A DNA stretch of 64,000 nucleotides, from positions 37,937-101,936 of the forward strand of contig NZ_JAMZFY010000004.1 of the NCBI RefSeq assembly GCF_025457605.1, written 5' to 3'. This DNA comes from Haloarcula laminariae (GTDB taxonomy: Archaea > Halobacteriota > Halobacteria > Halobacteriales > Haloarculaceae). This document shows positions 9,279 to 18,522 of the stretch, one piece after another (position 1 is the first letter of the stretch; every line of letters starts with the position of its first letter). A program made the position numbers and the translations under genes. Under the pieces are notes generated by a model. It made no database searches. It was not told where the DNA came from and saw only the letters and a program-made list of their open reading frames with translations.

Positions 9279-10547
9279 TCAGTCCAATCCGGTATCGAAC
9301 GCAGTGGCGAGTTTCTCTCGCATGAACTCCCGTCGGAGTTCACGACGACGATCTTCTGAGAGGTAATCTTCCCAGACGACACTTGCTGAGGCACTCCCCT
9401 GTTCCTCAGCGACTTCTTGGATCTGGTGCTCAACCAGCTCTTCAACCGTCGAAGAGTACCGGTCGTACCAGAACCGCCGTGCCATCTGTGGAACCGGGCT
9501 ACGACCATCAATCGTTTCTGGGAGCGCAGCTCGTTCGGCGAGCTCGTCGAACCAGTTGCGTATGGTTCCGCCGGTGCGGTGACCGCTGGACGAGCGTGGC
9601 GACGGAAACAAGTACCCGCTCCAGTCTTCGTCGTCAGAAAACTGTGCGATTCGAGATTCGACGATGTCTTGGCCGTATATGAGTGCAACCGACCCCGGGC
9701 CGTTCTTCCGACTCTCGAATTCAATGCGGGAGGCATCATCGTCCAGCACGAGCTGGTCGGCATGGAGGGCCGCAACCTCACCAGAGCGGAGTCCCCACCC
9801 ACAGAGCGCAACGACGAGTAGCTTCTCGCGAGTGTCTTCGGCGGCTTCGAACAGAGCTGCGACGTGGTCGGGCCCTAGGGGCGGATTCGACGTCGTCCCG
9901 GCGTCGTCGCCACTCCAGTTGTAGTCGAGTCCATCGGTGGGATTCAGCGCCGCCTCGCGACGGCTGACCAGTGTTGTGTACCAGTCCGAGACAGTGATGT
10001 AGATGCGCCGCAACGTCTCTCGGGCAACCTCTTGGTCCAGCTCGTCGAAAGTAGCCCAGCAGGCGTCGACAGCTTCGTGAGCGGGTACTGTTGACTCTCT
10101 GGCGACCGGCGAGAGGAGGTCATCTGTGTCGTTCACCCGAGCATAGGCCCGCACGTAACGGCCGAGTCGGCTTCGGTGGGCGTCGACGGTCGACTCGCTC
10201 CAGGACTTGCGCTGTCGCTGGCGGTCGAGGTAACGTTCCAGTGCTTCGACAGTGTCGGCGTGGTCGATCTCCCAGTCGTACCCCTGGGATTCGAGTTCGA
10301 GTTCCTGCTCGCAGAATTCCGTGACGGTAGTATCGTGGTGTTCTTGCAGTGTGTAAATAAAGCGCCGGAAGCCATTTTTGTTGAGCCATTCGTAGGTCGG
10401 CTGCTCGGTCTTGGGGTTGAGTCCGTCGGCCCGCATGGCGGGGGCGACGACGTCCCAGTAGGCGTCGACGAGGCCGTCGCGGCCCAGCAGTGTCCAGGAG
10501 GGCTCGTCCTGGGCGGTGCCTGAATCTGAATCGGCCGATTTTGGCAT
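9279..10547 (-). CDS. Tyrosine recombinase (phage-type integrase)
   Basis: The 422-residue protein has an N-terminal SAM-like, Arg-rich core-binding region (about 100-200) and a C-terminal catalytic domain. The first catalytic arginine is in CGWGLRSGEVAALH. Box II reads PVPQMARRFWYDR, giving Q-x-x-R rather than the usual H-x-x-R. The nucleophilic tyrosine is probably in VVWEDYLSEDRRRE. A TATA-like AT-rich block about 25 bases upstream of the start suggests a leaderless transcript. It probably inserts and excises the adjacent conjugation-like element. The altered box II and the missing third-box histidine could mean an unusual subgroup or reduced activity. Confidence 0.8.
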   Translation of the reverse strand: MPKSADSDSGTAQDEPSWTLLGRDGLVDAYWDVVAPAMRADGLNPKTEQPTYEWLNKNGFRRFIYTLQEHHDTTVTEFCEQELELESQGYDWEIDHADTVEALERYLDRQRQRKSWSESTVDAHRSRLGRYVRAYARVNDTDDLLSPVARESTVPAHEAVDACWATFDELDQEVARETLRRIYITVSDWYTTLVSRREAALNPTDGLDYNWSGDDAGTTSNPPLGPDHVAALFEAAEDTREKLLVVALCGWGLRSGEVAALHADQLVLDDDASRIEFESRKNGPGSVALIYGQDIVESRIAQFSDDEDWSGYLFPSPRSSSGHRTGGTIRNWFDELAERAALPETIDGRSPVPQMARRFWYDRYSSTVEELVEHQIQEVAEEQGSASASVVWEDYLSEDRRRELRREFMREKLATAFDTGLD

Positions 10548-10986
10548 ACTGAGCGGTACAGTATTTTATCTTATATTTTTGTCGACCTTTGTGACCGCGA
10601 CAGTCACCATAGCCAACAGCAGGAAATGCGCGGAGTGCATAATAATCAATAAACCATATACTGCTATACAGAATGCGTGCCCAGACCATCAGATATTCTG
10701 CGTTTGATTCCTACAAACCACCAATTGAACATTAATTCATATAAGCTGATCAGTAGACGTGCGTACTGACAGGAGCCACCAATTGGAGTAATGGAAAAGT
10801 AGTTGGTTTCATAAGTGAATCGGTCCGGATACAGCAAGAGAAACACATCTATTAGCCATCATTCGGATCAATCTACTTGCTGTCTGACTATAACCAACTA
10901 TGTTCCCATATTATACCGGATACTACGGTCCACAGAATCATTCCACTAACCCTATCAACTAACTGGATGGAATTTGACTAACTGCT
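10548..10986. other. Intergenic region, 439 bases
   Basis: No gene is supported here. The region separates the leftward integrase from the rightward HMG-CoA reductase. It contains the probable integrase promoter (minus strand, TATAAGATAAAATAC near 10562-10576). A 10-base direct repeat CCACCAATTG occurs at 10718-10727 and 10776-10785. The repeat is short and could be chance. No obvious attachment-site duplication was found. Confidence 0.4.
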
Positions 10987-12255
10987 ATGGACTCACGTAT
11001 TCCTGACTTCTACGAAGAAACTCCGGAGCGACGACGTGAAATCATTACGAGTCGCTGCCTCCTTTCTGAAGAAGATTCTGACGCTCTGAGGGAGGGGCCC
11101 AATAGCGAACTCATGGATAGTTTGAGTGAAAACGTGATCGGCAGTATTTCCCTCCCGTTGAGTGTTGCGACAAACTTCGTTATCGATGGCGAAGACGTAC
11201 TTGTGCCAATGGCGGTTGAAGAAAGCTCCGTTGTGGCAGCCGCTTCGTATGGGGCGAAACTTACGCGTGAGACGGGCGGATTCTCAACCTCTGTCTCGGG
11301 ACCGTATATGCTCGGACAGATCCAAATTCGAGACATCAGTGACCCATACAGTGCGAAAATGCGGGTTCTCGAACGAGCTGACGAGATTAGATCTATGGCT
11401 AATGATCAGGGTGTCCTCGTCTCTCACGGTGGCGGGTGTGAGAACGTTACTGCTCGTGTCGTAGACACCCCTCGTGGCCCAATGGTTGTCGTTCATCTCC
11501 TTGTAAATGTGCAGGACGCCATGGGAGCGAATGCAGTCAACACAATGGCAGAGGCAGTGGCCCCGCTCGTTGAAGAAGAGACCAGTGGGGAAGCCGTTCT
11601 CCGTGTGTTGTCAAACTTAGCGGATCACCGAGTTGCGCGTGCTCGGTGTACTGTCACACCAGATATGCTTGAGCGCGAGCAGAGTTCGCTGGCTGGAGAA
11701 GAGGTAAGGGACCGAATCGTTGATGCGTGGGCCTTCGCCGCCGGTGATCCGTACCGGGCAGCAACGCACAACAAGGGCATCCTGAACGGGATGGATGCGC
11801 TTGCAGTTGCAACAATGAATGACTGGCGAGCAATTGAGGCCGGCGCTCACGCCTTTGCAGCCAATGATGGATACGGCCCGCTTTCGACCTACGAAATTGA
11901 TACAGAGGGAAATCTGTCGTGCAGTATTGAGGTACCAGTCCAAGTGGGCACTGTTGGCGGCGCTACTCGTGCCCATCCAACTGCTAGTGCAGCGATGGAG
12001 ATCCTTGACGTTGAATCGAGTGACGAGCTAGTGGGAATCTTCGGAGCCGTGGGGCTCGCAGAAAACATCGCCAGTATGCGTGCACTGGCTGATGAAGGAA
12101 TCCAAACTGGACACATGAAACTTCATGCGAAGAATATTGCCCGTGAGACTGACGCACCCGATGAACTAATTGAGGAAATTGCGGCGCGGATGGTTGCCGA
12201 AGATGATATTCGGGCTGGACGAGCCCGTGAATTGGCCGAAGAACTGAGCCAGTGA
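10987..12255 (+). CDS. Class II hydroxymethylglutaryl-CoA reductase
   Basis: The 422-residue product interconverts HMG-CoA and mevalonate. Class II features are clear: ENVIG at residues 48-52, PMAVEESSVVAAAS at about 74-87 with the catalytic glutamate, DAMGANAVNTM in the CoA/nicotinamide region, NKGILNGMDA with the catalytic lysine, the aspartate of MNDWRAIEAG, and HMKLHAKNIA near the C-terminus with the catalytic histidine. Length matches class II enzymes. Haloarchaea generally make isoprenoid mevalonate with a class I reductase (hmgA), so this is probably a second, horizontally acquired enzyme. It could be biosynthetic or degradative; the sequence does not settle cofactor use. It is transcribed alone, ahead of ilvD. 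Confidence 0.85.
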   Translation: MDSRIPDFYEETPERRREIITSRCLLSEEDSDALREGPNSELMDSLSENVIGSISLPLSVATNFVIDGEDVLVPMAVEESSVVAAASYGAKLTRETGGFSTSVSGPYMLGQIQIRDISDPYSAKMRVLERADEIRSMANDQGVLVSHGGGCENVTARVVDTPRGPMVVVHLLVNVQDAMGANAVNTMAEAVAPLVEEETSGEAVLRVLSNLADHRVARARCTVTPDMLEREQSSLAGEEVRDRIVDAWAFAAGDPYRAATHNKGILNGMDALAVATMNDWRAIEAGAHAFAANDGYGPLSTYEIDTEGNLSCSIEVPVQVGTVGGATRAHPTASAAMEILDVESSDELVGIFGAVGLAENIASMRALADEGIQTGHMKLHAKNIARETDAPDELIEEIAARMVAEDDIRAGRARELAEELSQ

Positions 12256-12771
12256 GACCGGCCGTAATCCCTTGGTAACTACGCAGTTCTACTAATTGGC
12301 TGTTTCATTTGAATTTCGTCGAAGAAATCGGTACAACAGAGCCACCAAAACAGCAATCTGTGTTGGCTGTAGATTGTATCCGTATTTGGTTTCATGGGGG
12401 TCCACGGGTCTCGGTTAGGAAGTCCTGGTACTGAACGGAGATTGGGTACACGTAGTTGGGGGTGGTTTGAAGAATCTGGGATAGCGTAGGGGGGCTTCGC
12501 TCTCACTGAGTCACACTCGTTTTTTCTCCGGTTATCCACATGACGGCCGCAATTCATTCGGCGTAGGCAAAGTTGAGAACCGGTTATCAGGAGGCTCGCT
12601 GCCTTTTGATCAAATTTTTGTCGCACGACGGCGAGCATCCGCGTGGCGTGTCCCGCGCTCTCCGGATAGTGGTCGACCGCGATGGGTATACCCCGACTGG
12701 TACCCGCGTAGCCGTAGCTTCCGAGTCAAGGGCAGGAGAGTGCGACACGGCAACACACGGACATCACACTG
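12256..12771. other. Intergenic region upstream of ilvD
   Basis: About 515 bases with no gene I can support. The open frames in it have non-coding composition on both strands. It might hold decayed insertion-sequence remains, but I could not match any end or domain. The ilvD promoter lies at its right edge. Confidence 0.4.
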
Positions 12772-12778
12772 TTTATGG
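12772..12778 (+). promoter_or_regulatory. TATA-like box for ilvD
   Basis: TTTATGG is centred about 26 bases before the chosen ATG at 12801, the spacing expected for a leaderless archaeal transcript. It supports that start over the earlier in-frame starts upstream. Confidence 0.45.
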
Positions 12779-12800
12779 CCGCACGCGAAAACGACTGGAT

Positions 12801-14570
12801 ATGAATGGCAAACCAGAGTCGAACACGGACGAGACGGATATCGAATCTACGGAGGGATCGACGCCCGAGAAGGACCCTGACCTGAGGAGCACCGAAGTGA
12901 CCAAGGGCCCCGAGAGTGCTCCGCACCGCGCGATGTTCCGCGCGATGGGTTACGATGATGCGGACCTCTCCTCACCGATGGTCGGCGTCGCCAACCCAGC
13001 TGCGGACGTCACGCCCTGCAACGTCCACCTCGACGATGTCGCGAACACTGCAATCGCTGGCATCGAGGACACCGGCGGGATGCCCATCGAGTTCGGTACC
13101 GTCACTGTCAGCGACGCTATTTCCATGGGGACAGAGGGAATGAAGGCCTCGCTGATCTCCCGGGAGTTGATTGCCGACTCCGTCGAGCTCGTCTCGTTCG
13201 CCGAGCGGATGGACGCCCTCGTCACCGTCGCCGGGTGCGACAAGAACCTCCCCGGCATGATGATGGCCGCCATCCGCACCGATCTCCCCAGCGTCTTCCT
13301 CTACGGTGGGTCCATCCTCCCCGGCCACCACGACGGCCGCGATATTACGGTCCAGAGCGTCTTCGAGGGCGTCGGTACCTACGCTGCCGGCAACATGACC
13401 GAGGAAGAGCTCTACGAGATGGAGCACGAGGCCTGTCCAGGAGCAGGCTCTTGCGGCGGGATGTTCACCGCGAACACGATGGCCTCGATCAGCGAGATAC
13501 TCGGTCTCGCTCCCCTCGGGTCGGCGTCGCCGCCCGCCGAGGATGAAGAGCGCTACAAGGTTGCTCGCGAGGCTGGAGAGGTCGTTCTCGACGCCGTCGA
13601 GAATGACCGCCGGCCGAGCGATATCCTCACAAAAGAGTCCTTCGAGAACGCTATCACTCTCCAGACGGCGCTCGGCGGCTCCACGAACGGCGTCCTGCAT
13701 ATCCTCGCGCTCGCTGCCGAGGCTGGCATCGACCTTACGATCGACGAGTTCGACGAGATCAGCAAGCGTACGCCGAAGATCGCGAACCTCCAACCAGGCG
13801 GCACGCGCGTCATGAAGGACCTCCACGATGTCGGCGGTGTCCCCGTCGTCATTCGCCGCCTCTTGGAGGGCGGGTACCTCCACGGCGACGCGATGACCGT
13901 CACCGGGAACACAATCGCCGAGGAGGTGGAAACGCTCGACTTACCGGACGACGAGGACATCGATGCAGACTTCCTCGCGACGACCGAGGACCCGTTTCAC
14001 GAGGAGGGTGCAATCAAAATTCTAACTGGGAACCTCGCGCCGGATGGTGCCGTCCTCAAGGAAACGGGTGAGGAAGGCTTCTATCACAACGGCCCCGCGC
14101 GCGTGTTCGAGAACGAGGAGGACGCGATGGCCTACGTGCAGGAAGGCCATATTGAGTCTGGCGACGTCATCGTCGTCCGGAACGAGGGCCCACAGGGCGG
14201 CCCCGGGATGCGCGAGATGCTCGGTGTCACCGCCGCCGTCGTCGGCCAAGGCCATGAGGACGACGTCGCCCTCCTCACCGACGGGCGCTTCAGTGGTGCG
14301 ACCCGTGGCCCGATGGTCGGCCACGTCGCCCCTGAGTCTGTGGTCGGCGGACCGATTGCCGCCCTCGAAGACGGTGATACAGTTACTGTTGACATCCGCA
14401 AGCGCGAACTCTCTGTCGACCTCAGCGACGAAGAACTCGAAGCCCGCCTCGACGAATACGAGCGTCCCGAGATCCAGTATGAGGGAGGTTTCCTCCGTAA
14501 GTATGGCGACGCCTTCGACTCCGCTGCGAACGGCGCGGTGACGAATCCCGCTGTCAAGCGCGACAACTGA
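12801..14570 (+). CDS. ilvD: Dihydroxy-acid dehydratase
   Basis: The 589-residue enzyme dehydrates 2,3-dihydroxy-isovalerate and its homologue to 2-oxo acids in valine and isoleucine synthesis. IlvD/Edd-family features are present in order: [42 protein letters not shown] with the Fe-S cysteines, and [14 protein letters not shown]. The C-terminal half carries [14 protein letters not shown] and the [19 protein letters not shown] block. An acidic leader (about 40 residues) precedes the conserved [12 protein letters not shown]. The start at 12801 is favoured by the TATA spacing; an open reading frame extends 76 codons further upstream but has a non-acidic, unlikely composition. A hairpin with a T-run follows the gene. 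It stands alone, with no other branched-chain synthesis genes in view. Confidence 0.93.
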   Translation: MNGKPESNTDETDIESTEGSTPEKDPDLRSTEVTKGPESAPHRAMFRAMGYDDADLSSPMVGVANPAADVTPCNVHLDDVANTAIAGIEDTGGMPIEFGTVTVSDAISMGTEGMKASLISRELIADSVELVSFAERMDALVTVAGCDKNLPGMMMAAIRTDLPSVFLYGGSILPGHHDGRDITVQSVFEGVGTYAAGNMTEEELYEMEHEACPGAGSCGGMFTANTMASISEILGLAPLGSASPPAEDEERYKVAREAGEVVLDAVENDRRPSDILTKESFENAITLQTALGGSTNGVLHILALAAEAGIDLTIDEFDEISKRTPKIANLQPGGTRVMKDLHDVGGVPVVIRRLLEGGYLHGDAMTVTGNTIAEEVETLDLPDDEDIDADFLATTEDPFHEEGAIKILTGNLAPDGAVLKETGEEGFYHNGPARVFENEEDAMAYVQEGHIESGDVIVVRNEGPQGGPGMREMLGVTAAVVGQGHEDDVALLTDGRFSGATRGPMVGHVAPESVVGGPIAALEDGDTVTVDIRKRELSVDLSDEELEARLDEYERPEIQYEGGFLRKYGDAFDSAANGAVTNPAVKRDN

Positions 14571-14620
14571 GCGAGCGTGCTTGCCCGTCAGGGGGCGTTT
14601 CACCGAACGACGGAGCCAAT

Positions 14621-14644
14621 CGGGAGTACTCTCCCGTGTTTTTT
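14621..14644 (+). terminator. Hairpin plus T-run after ilvD
   Basis: CGGGAG-TACT-CTCCCG forms a perfect 6-bp stem (14621-14636) followed by GTGTTTTTT. It begins about 50 bases after the ilvD stop. A second small hairpin, CTCCCT-CAA-GGGAG-like, lies near 14665-14678. The rest of the gap to 14946 holds nothing else I can name. Confidence 0.6.
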
Positions 14645-14946
14645 GGAGCGAGCGAGGCGCAAAGCTCCCTCAAGGGAGAAAAGACGGAGGTATCTCCGGT
14701 GAGCAGCCGAAGCTGACGCATGAACAGATCGAGAAACAAGGGACATTGGACACTTCGATGTGGCCGTTGACTTACGGAGACCCGTGGTTGCAGGAACGCT
14801 AAATATATCAGTGGTTGTTCTATCAGTACTGCTGCAGATTCACAGAGTCGTGATTGATACGCCCTCTGTACTCAGCGATTGAGAGCCAAATTTGTTGGCT
14901 ACTGAGGATTTCACAAGAGTCAACCGAGCCGCTATAGATATTTGTC

Positions 14947-15495
14947 TCAGTCGCTGTTCTCTCCTGTCCCATCAGCGTCCTCAACTTCTTCAACTGGCTT
15001 GAGGTTCGCTTCCATACGATCGTATTTGGCTTCACGAAGTTCCTCTTCTGTCGGCGTCTTCGACACCAAAGACGCACCTTCAGGGAGGTCAAAGTCCTGA
15101 TCCTGTATTGGTTCCGAATCGGCTACCATTTTGAGGAGTTCCTGATCCCGGTTGATCTTCCCGACCATCTGCTCAAACGCCGTATCCCGTTCGTGTCGAA
15201 GCCGCCGGAGTTCTCGGATCTTCCGCTCGAACTCCGTCTGCACTGCCCAATCATACACGCGCCGCCCAAGTATGGTGAGTTCATACCGCTTCTCTGTCCC
15301 GTGCTCGGTCGGCCTATGACTCACCGTGAACACGTCGTGATCAACGCCTTCTGAGAGTCGCGAGGAGACCGTCGATCCACTTACCGCAACTGCGTCGACG
15401 AGCGCGTTGAACGTCGCTGTTCCCGTCCCGATCTCCGTAACGAGTTCCGCCGCGCCCTTCTTCCGAAGAAACGCCTCGAGTTCGTCCAAGCCCAT
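14947..15495 (-). CDS. Winged-helix transcriptional regulator
   Basis: The product (182 residues from MGLDELEAFLRKKG) has an N-terminal winged helix-turn-helix. Residues about 1-75 include a helix-turn-helix at TFNALVDAVAVSGSTVSSRL and a wing with EHGTEKRYELTILGRRVYDW. A charged coiled-coil-like region (FERKIRELRRLRHERD) and an acidic tail follow. The arrangement resembles HxlR/ArsR-type haloarchaeal regulators. An in-frame ATG seven codons upstream (15516) is possible; the internal one is chosen because the conserved fold starts there. It is transcribed leftward and is next to the transposase gene, so its original neighbours may have been separated. The regulated genes are unknown. Confidence 0.7.
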   Translation of the reverse strand: MGLDELEAFLRKKGAAELVTEIGTGTATFNALVDAVAVSGSTVSSRLSEGVDHDVFTVSHRPTEHGTEKRYELTILGRRVYDWAVQTEFERKIRELRRLRHERDTAFEQMVGKINRDQELLKMVADSEPIQDQDFDLPEGASLVSKTPTEEELREAKYDRMEANLKPVEEVEDADGTGENSD

Positions 15496-15791
15496 CGTAC
15501 TCCCGATTCTCCCCACATCACTATAAGCCCAACTGAAATTTGATTCAAACTGATTCTTGACCTATATCGAATTATGGCTACAACTGATTCTCTAAGTACA
15601 GCGCGTATACCCCTTGATATGTCTCTATCTACAAGCTTAGAACAGATAATCGACGACAATGATCAACTATATTTTTACTATACTCTATACAGTTCTTCGC
15701 TCCTACTCAGTAGATATTTCTATACAGAATCATTCCAGTATTGGGCCGACCACAACTCAGAAGCGGAGTGGTTCGCCCTGGAGGTGGCTCA

Positions 15792-17522
15792 ATGCCGACT
15801 GACCCGTCGGCTGTCGCTGATTCAATCATTGTCCACGCAGAGGCGATCTGTGAGCAGGAGAACCACCTCTGGGATGTCATTCGTCAGCTATCGATTCCCG
15901 TCGACAACCTCGGGGATGCCCGCGATCAGAACCGTGTTGACTTTGGGACTGACGAAATGTTTCGCACACTCTTGTTCAAAGGGATTCGAGGCATCTCACA
16001 GAACGAATTAGCGCAACGACTTGGCCGGGAGCCGAGCTTAGTCAAGAGCTTCCACCTTGATATCACCGATCTCTCGAATACGCCGACCCAGCAACAGCTC
16101 TCGTACACGCATGCGCAGTTTAGTGAGGATACCCAAGAAGTGCTCAATCGGACGGTTGCTGGCGTCCGACAAGTTGCTCTCGACAACGACGTCCTCACGG
16201 AAGGGCTCGTCCCATCAGTCCCAGCCGAAACCAAGGAAGAATCACAAAGCACGAATGAGTACAAGAAGGAGAAGGCCCAGAAGACGCTGACGCTCGCTCG
16301 AAAACATGTTATCCCCGAATTCGACACGCACCGAGCAGCCCACAAAACGTACTCCGACGAGGTAATGCTAGATATGTTCGCGAGCATCTGCGCGAACAAC
16401 GGTAGTGCTCATTCAGAAGCCGAGTACGGCTGGCTCACCGACGACGAACTCATCTGCGACGACTCGACCTTCCTACGGGCAATCAAGAAGATAGCCATGC
16501 CCAAAGACTCGGACGACCAGCTCACGTTCGAGGACTTCGAGGACGATAACTCGATGCCCGAGATCGACCAGATTCGGGACGCTATTATGACGGCGTTCAA
16601 CGCCGCGACGAAAAACATCATCAACTCGATCCGTGGTGACGATCCCTTCGACTCTCGTCAGACCGTTGCGGCGATCGACATCACCCACGAGCAGTTCCAC
16701 GTCTGGCCGTGGGAGGACAAAGAAGCAGGCATCGCGAAGCCAGACTACCCGAAGATGGTGAGCGGGTACAAGAAAGACGGCGAGTACAAGCGCGGGTACA
16801 AGTACGCCACTATCACGCTGGTTGGCGACCACGCACCGATCGTTCTCGGTATTGAGCCAGTGAAAGAGAATTCCACGTGGGAGCCCGACGATTCTCCATC
16901 GTACTCGAAAGCCGATTTAGTGAGTCGATTACTTGACCGCGCTGAGCAGTTCGTCGATCTGGATCTGGTGATGTTCGATCGCGGATTCTACGTCAACCGA
17001 GTGTACGCAGACGTTCACGATCGCGGGCTCACGTATCTCTCACCGGTTCCGACGTACGAGGATGACTTGGCGGCAATTCAGGATATTCAGGAGCATCCGA
17101 CGGCGGACGAAGCTGTCAAGCACGAGGTTCCATTCGGAATCGATGGCGAGGTACATCACGAGGCTGAGTTCCTCTATGCTCCCAGTACGAGCGATGATGC
17201 TGACGGAAAGTACGCGGTGTTCGTAACGAACCAGGACTGCGTCGAGCCCGAAGAAATCTCGAGTGTCGTGAACGGGTACAGTCGTCGGTGGGACATTGAG
17301 AACCAGTACAAGTCGATCAAGGATTTCATGCCGAAGACATCGTCGACGGATTACCGGCTTCGGCTGTGTAACTTCGCGCTGTCGACGCTGATCTACAATC
17401 TGTGGCGGCTGACGGATTATCTAATCAAGGTCGCGCTCGACGAGCCGATCCGGTCGCCGCCAGTGATCACAGCAAAGACGTTCGTGCGGGCGTTAGGCGA
17501 CTTCTTGCGTGAGTTCGGGTAA
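15792..17522 (+). CDS. IS4-superfamily DDE transposase
   Basis: The 576-residue protein carries the IS4 signature exactly: Y-(2)-R-(3)-E-(6)-K in NGYSRRWDIENQYKSIKDF near the C-terminus. The first catalytic aspartate is in VAAIDITHEQFHVW and the second in LVMFDRGFYVNRVY. It is longer than the common 400-residue haloarchaeal IS4 transposases because of an N-terminal region (about 250 residues) with helix-turn-helix-like segments. The start at 15792 is preceded by GAGGTGG at a good Shine-Dalgarno distance and by a composition change; frames further upstream (from 15741) are unlikely. I searched both flanks (15517-15791 and 17523-17760) and could not identify terminal inverted repeats or a target duplication, so the element limits are undefined. 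Confidence 0.85.
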   Translation: MPTDPSAVADSIIVHAEAICEQENHLWDVIRQLSIPVDNLGDARDQNRVDFGTDEMFRTLLFKGIRGISQNELAQRLGREPSLVKSFHLDITDLSNTPTQQQLSYTHAQFSEDTQEVLNRTVAGVRQVALDNDVLTEGLVPSVPAETKEESQSTNEYKKEKAQKTLTLARKHVIPEFDTHRAAHKTYSDEVMLDMFASICANNGSAHSEAEYGWLTDDELICDDSTFLRAIKKIAMPKDSDDQLTFEDFEDDNSMPEIDQIRDAIMTAFNAATKNIINSIRGDDPFDSRQTVAAIDITHEQFHVWPWEDKEAGIAKPDYPKMVSGYKKDGEYKRGYKYATITLVGDHAPIVLGIEPVKENSTWEPDDSPSYSKADLVSRLLDRAEQFVDLDLVMFDRGFYVNRVYADVHDRGLTYLSPVPTYEDDLAAIQDIQEHPTADEAVKHEVPFGIDGEVHHEAEFLYAPSTSDDADGKYAVFVTNQDCVEPEEISSVVNGYSRRWDIENQYKSIKDFMPKTSSTDYRLRLCNFALSTLIYNLWRLTDYLIKVALDEPIRSPPVITAKTFVRALGDFLREFG

Positions 17523-17760
17523 CGCTTTTCTCACTCTGGGTTCACTGATTCGGTAGCGGTTGCGCTGTCGGTTTTTGCGGATTTCGAACTAACTATCATA
17601 TCTATGAATGGTCCGTGGTTGCTAATTCGGTCTCGTCCGATTTTCGCACCGGATTTACAGTCACTAACTCGTGAATTTCCGAGTTTCATTTGTAGGTTTA
17701 TAAGCACGCGGAGAATGTGATACCCCCCGAAGTGCCTGTCATTCAGAGGGCGGGACTAGC

Positions 17761-18090
17761 TTACTCCGGTGAGAGATCCTCTATGTCGATCTCGAAGTTG
17801 AGCGTCCCGTCGATCACCTCGCGGTTGACCGGGACCTGTTTACCGACCAATTGCTCAACTTCGTCCGGTCCCAGCTCGTAGGCATCCAGAACACGTTTCA
17901 GATCGCAATTGGCTCCCCAGACCGGCGGGCGGTTGAGCCACTGTTCAAAGTCGGGACTGCCCGGCAATTGGAGGTGGAGACCCACTTCTTGGCTCTCTTC
18001 GGTGACTTCAACGATCTCAACGGTGTCGAGGTCCCCATTCGACTGCACGCTGTCCAAGGCTTCGACGGTGTTGTCGATATCTCCGTCCAT
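17761..18090 (-). CDS. Acidic 109-residue protein of unknown function
   Basis: The product begins MDGDIDNTVEALDSVQSNGD and is strongly acidic. It has an alternating beta/alpha pattern and a conserved-looking core, PPVWGANCDLKRVLDAYELG, with a single Cys. No family was recognised. It lies 57 bases downstream of the partition partner gene and on the same strand, so it is probably the last gene of the par operon. It may be an accessory of plasmid maintenance, but nothing in the sequence shows a function. Confidence 0.55.
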   Translation of the reverse strand: MDGDIDNTVEALDSVQSNGDLDTVEIVEVTEESQEVGLHLQLPGSPDFEQWLNRPPVWGANCDLKRVLDAYELGPDEVEQLVGKQVPVNREVIDGTLNFEIDIEDLSPE

Positions 18091-18147
18091 GTACGGCCGT
18101 GGCGTCGCGCCACGTCTAATCTCTTACTGACGACACGATAATCGGTG

Positions 18148-18522
18148 CTACTTCATTCCGTAGCCCATCTCCCGCAACTCCTCGCTCACGGAAGCTGGGT
18201 TACCAGCAGCTGCTATCAGCGCCGCTTCAAGGACATCAATTTTATAGACTGCCTCGGACTCGAATTCGTCCTCCATCACCTCAATGAGCCGCTCAATATC
18301 CGCTTCAGCTTCATCACGAAGAAAGAGATTAGCTCTGTTGCGGCCATCCTGGATATTCTCGCGCTGGTATTTGTATGGGAGACCGTCATCAAGAGAGCTT
18401 TCAGAGGAGTCCGTTTCCTGTGAATCCGCGTCAATTGTCGACTCTGTTTCGGGTTCAGGTGCCTCTTCCTCTTCTTCATCTTCGTCGAAGTCATCGAACG
18501 GACTGCCAGATCCGGACTTCAT
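18148..18522 (-). CDS. Acidic partition-partner protein
   Basis: The 124-residue product has a highly acidic, low-complexity N-terminal half (about residues 8-45), a basic stretch PYKYQRENIQDGRNRANLF, and a C-terminal helical domain ending AALIAAAGNPASVSEELREM that resembles a ribbon-helix-helix or other dimeric DNA-binding fold. Its start overlaps the ParA stop (ATGA), so the two are translationally coupled. By position it is the candidate centromere-binding protein (ParB/RHH-type partner) of the upstream ParA. The DNA-binding claim is an inference from order and helical pattern. Confidence 0.6.
   Translation of the reverse strand: MKSGSGSPFDDFDEDEEEEEAPEPETESTIDADSQETDSSESSLDDGLPYKYQRENIQDGRNRANLFLRDEAEADIERLIEVMEDEFESEAVYKIDVLEAALIAAAGNPASVSEELREMGYGMK

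Noticed and set aside
12279..12638. 119-codon minus-strand frame upstream of ilvD
   Set aside because: Composition is not haloarchaeal and no domain is visible; possibly a decayed transposon.
15517..17760. Terminal inverted repeats for the IS4-type element
   Set aside because: Several candidate pairs such as CGCCCT were compared by eye on both flanks but none is long enough or well placed.
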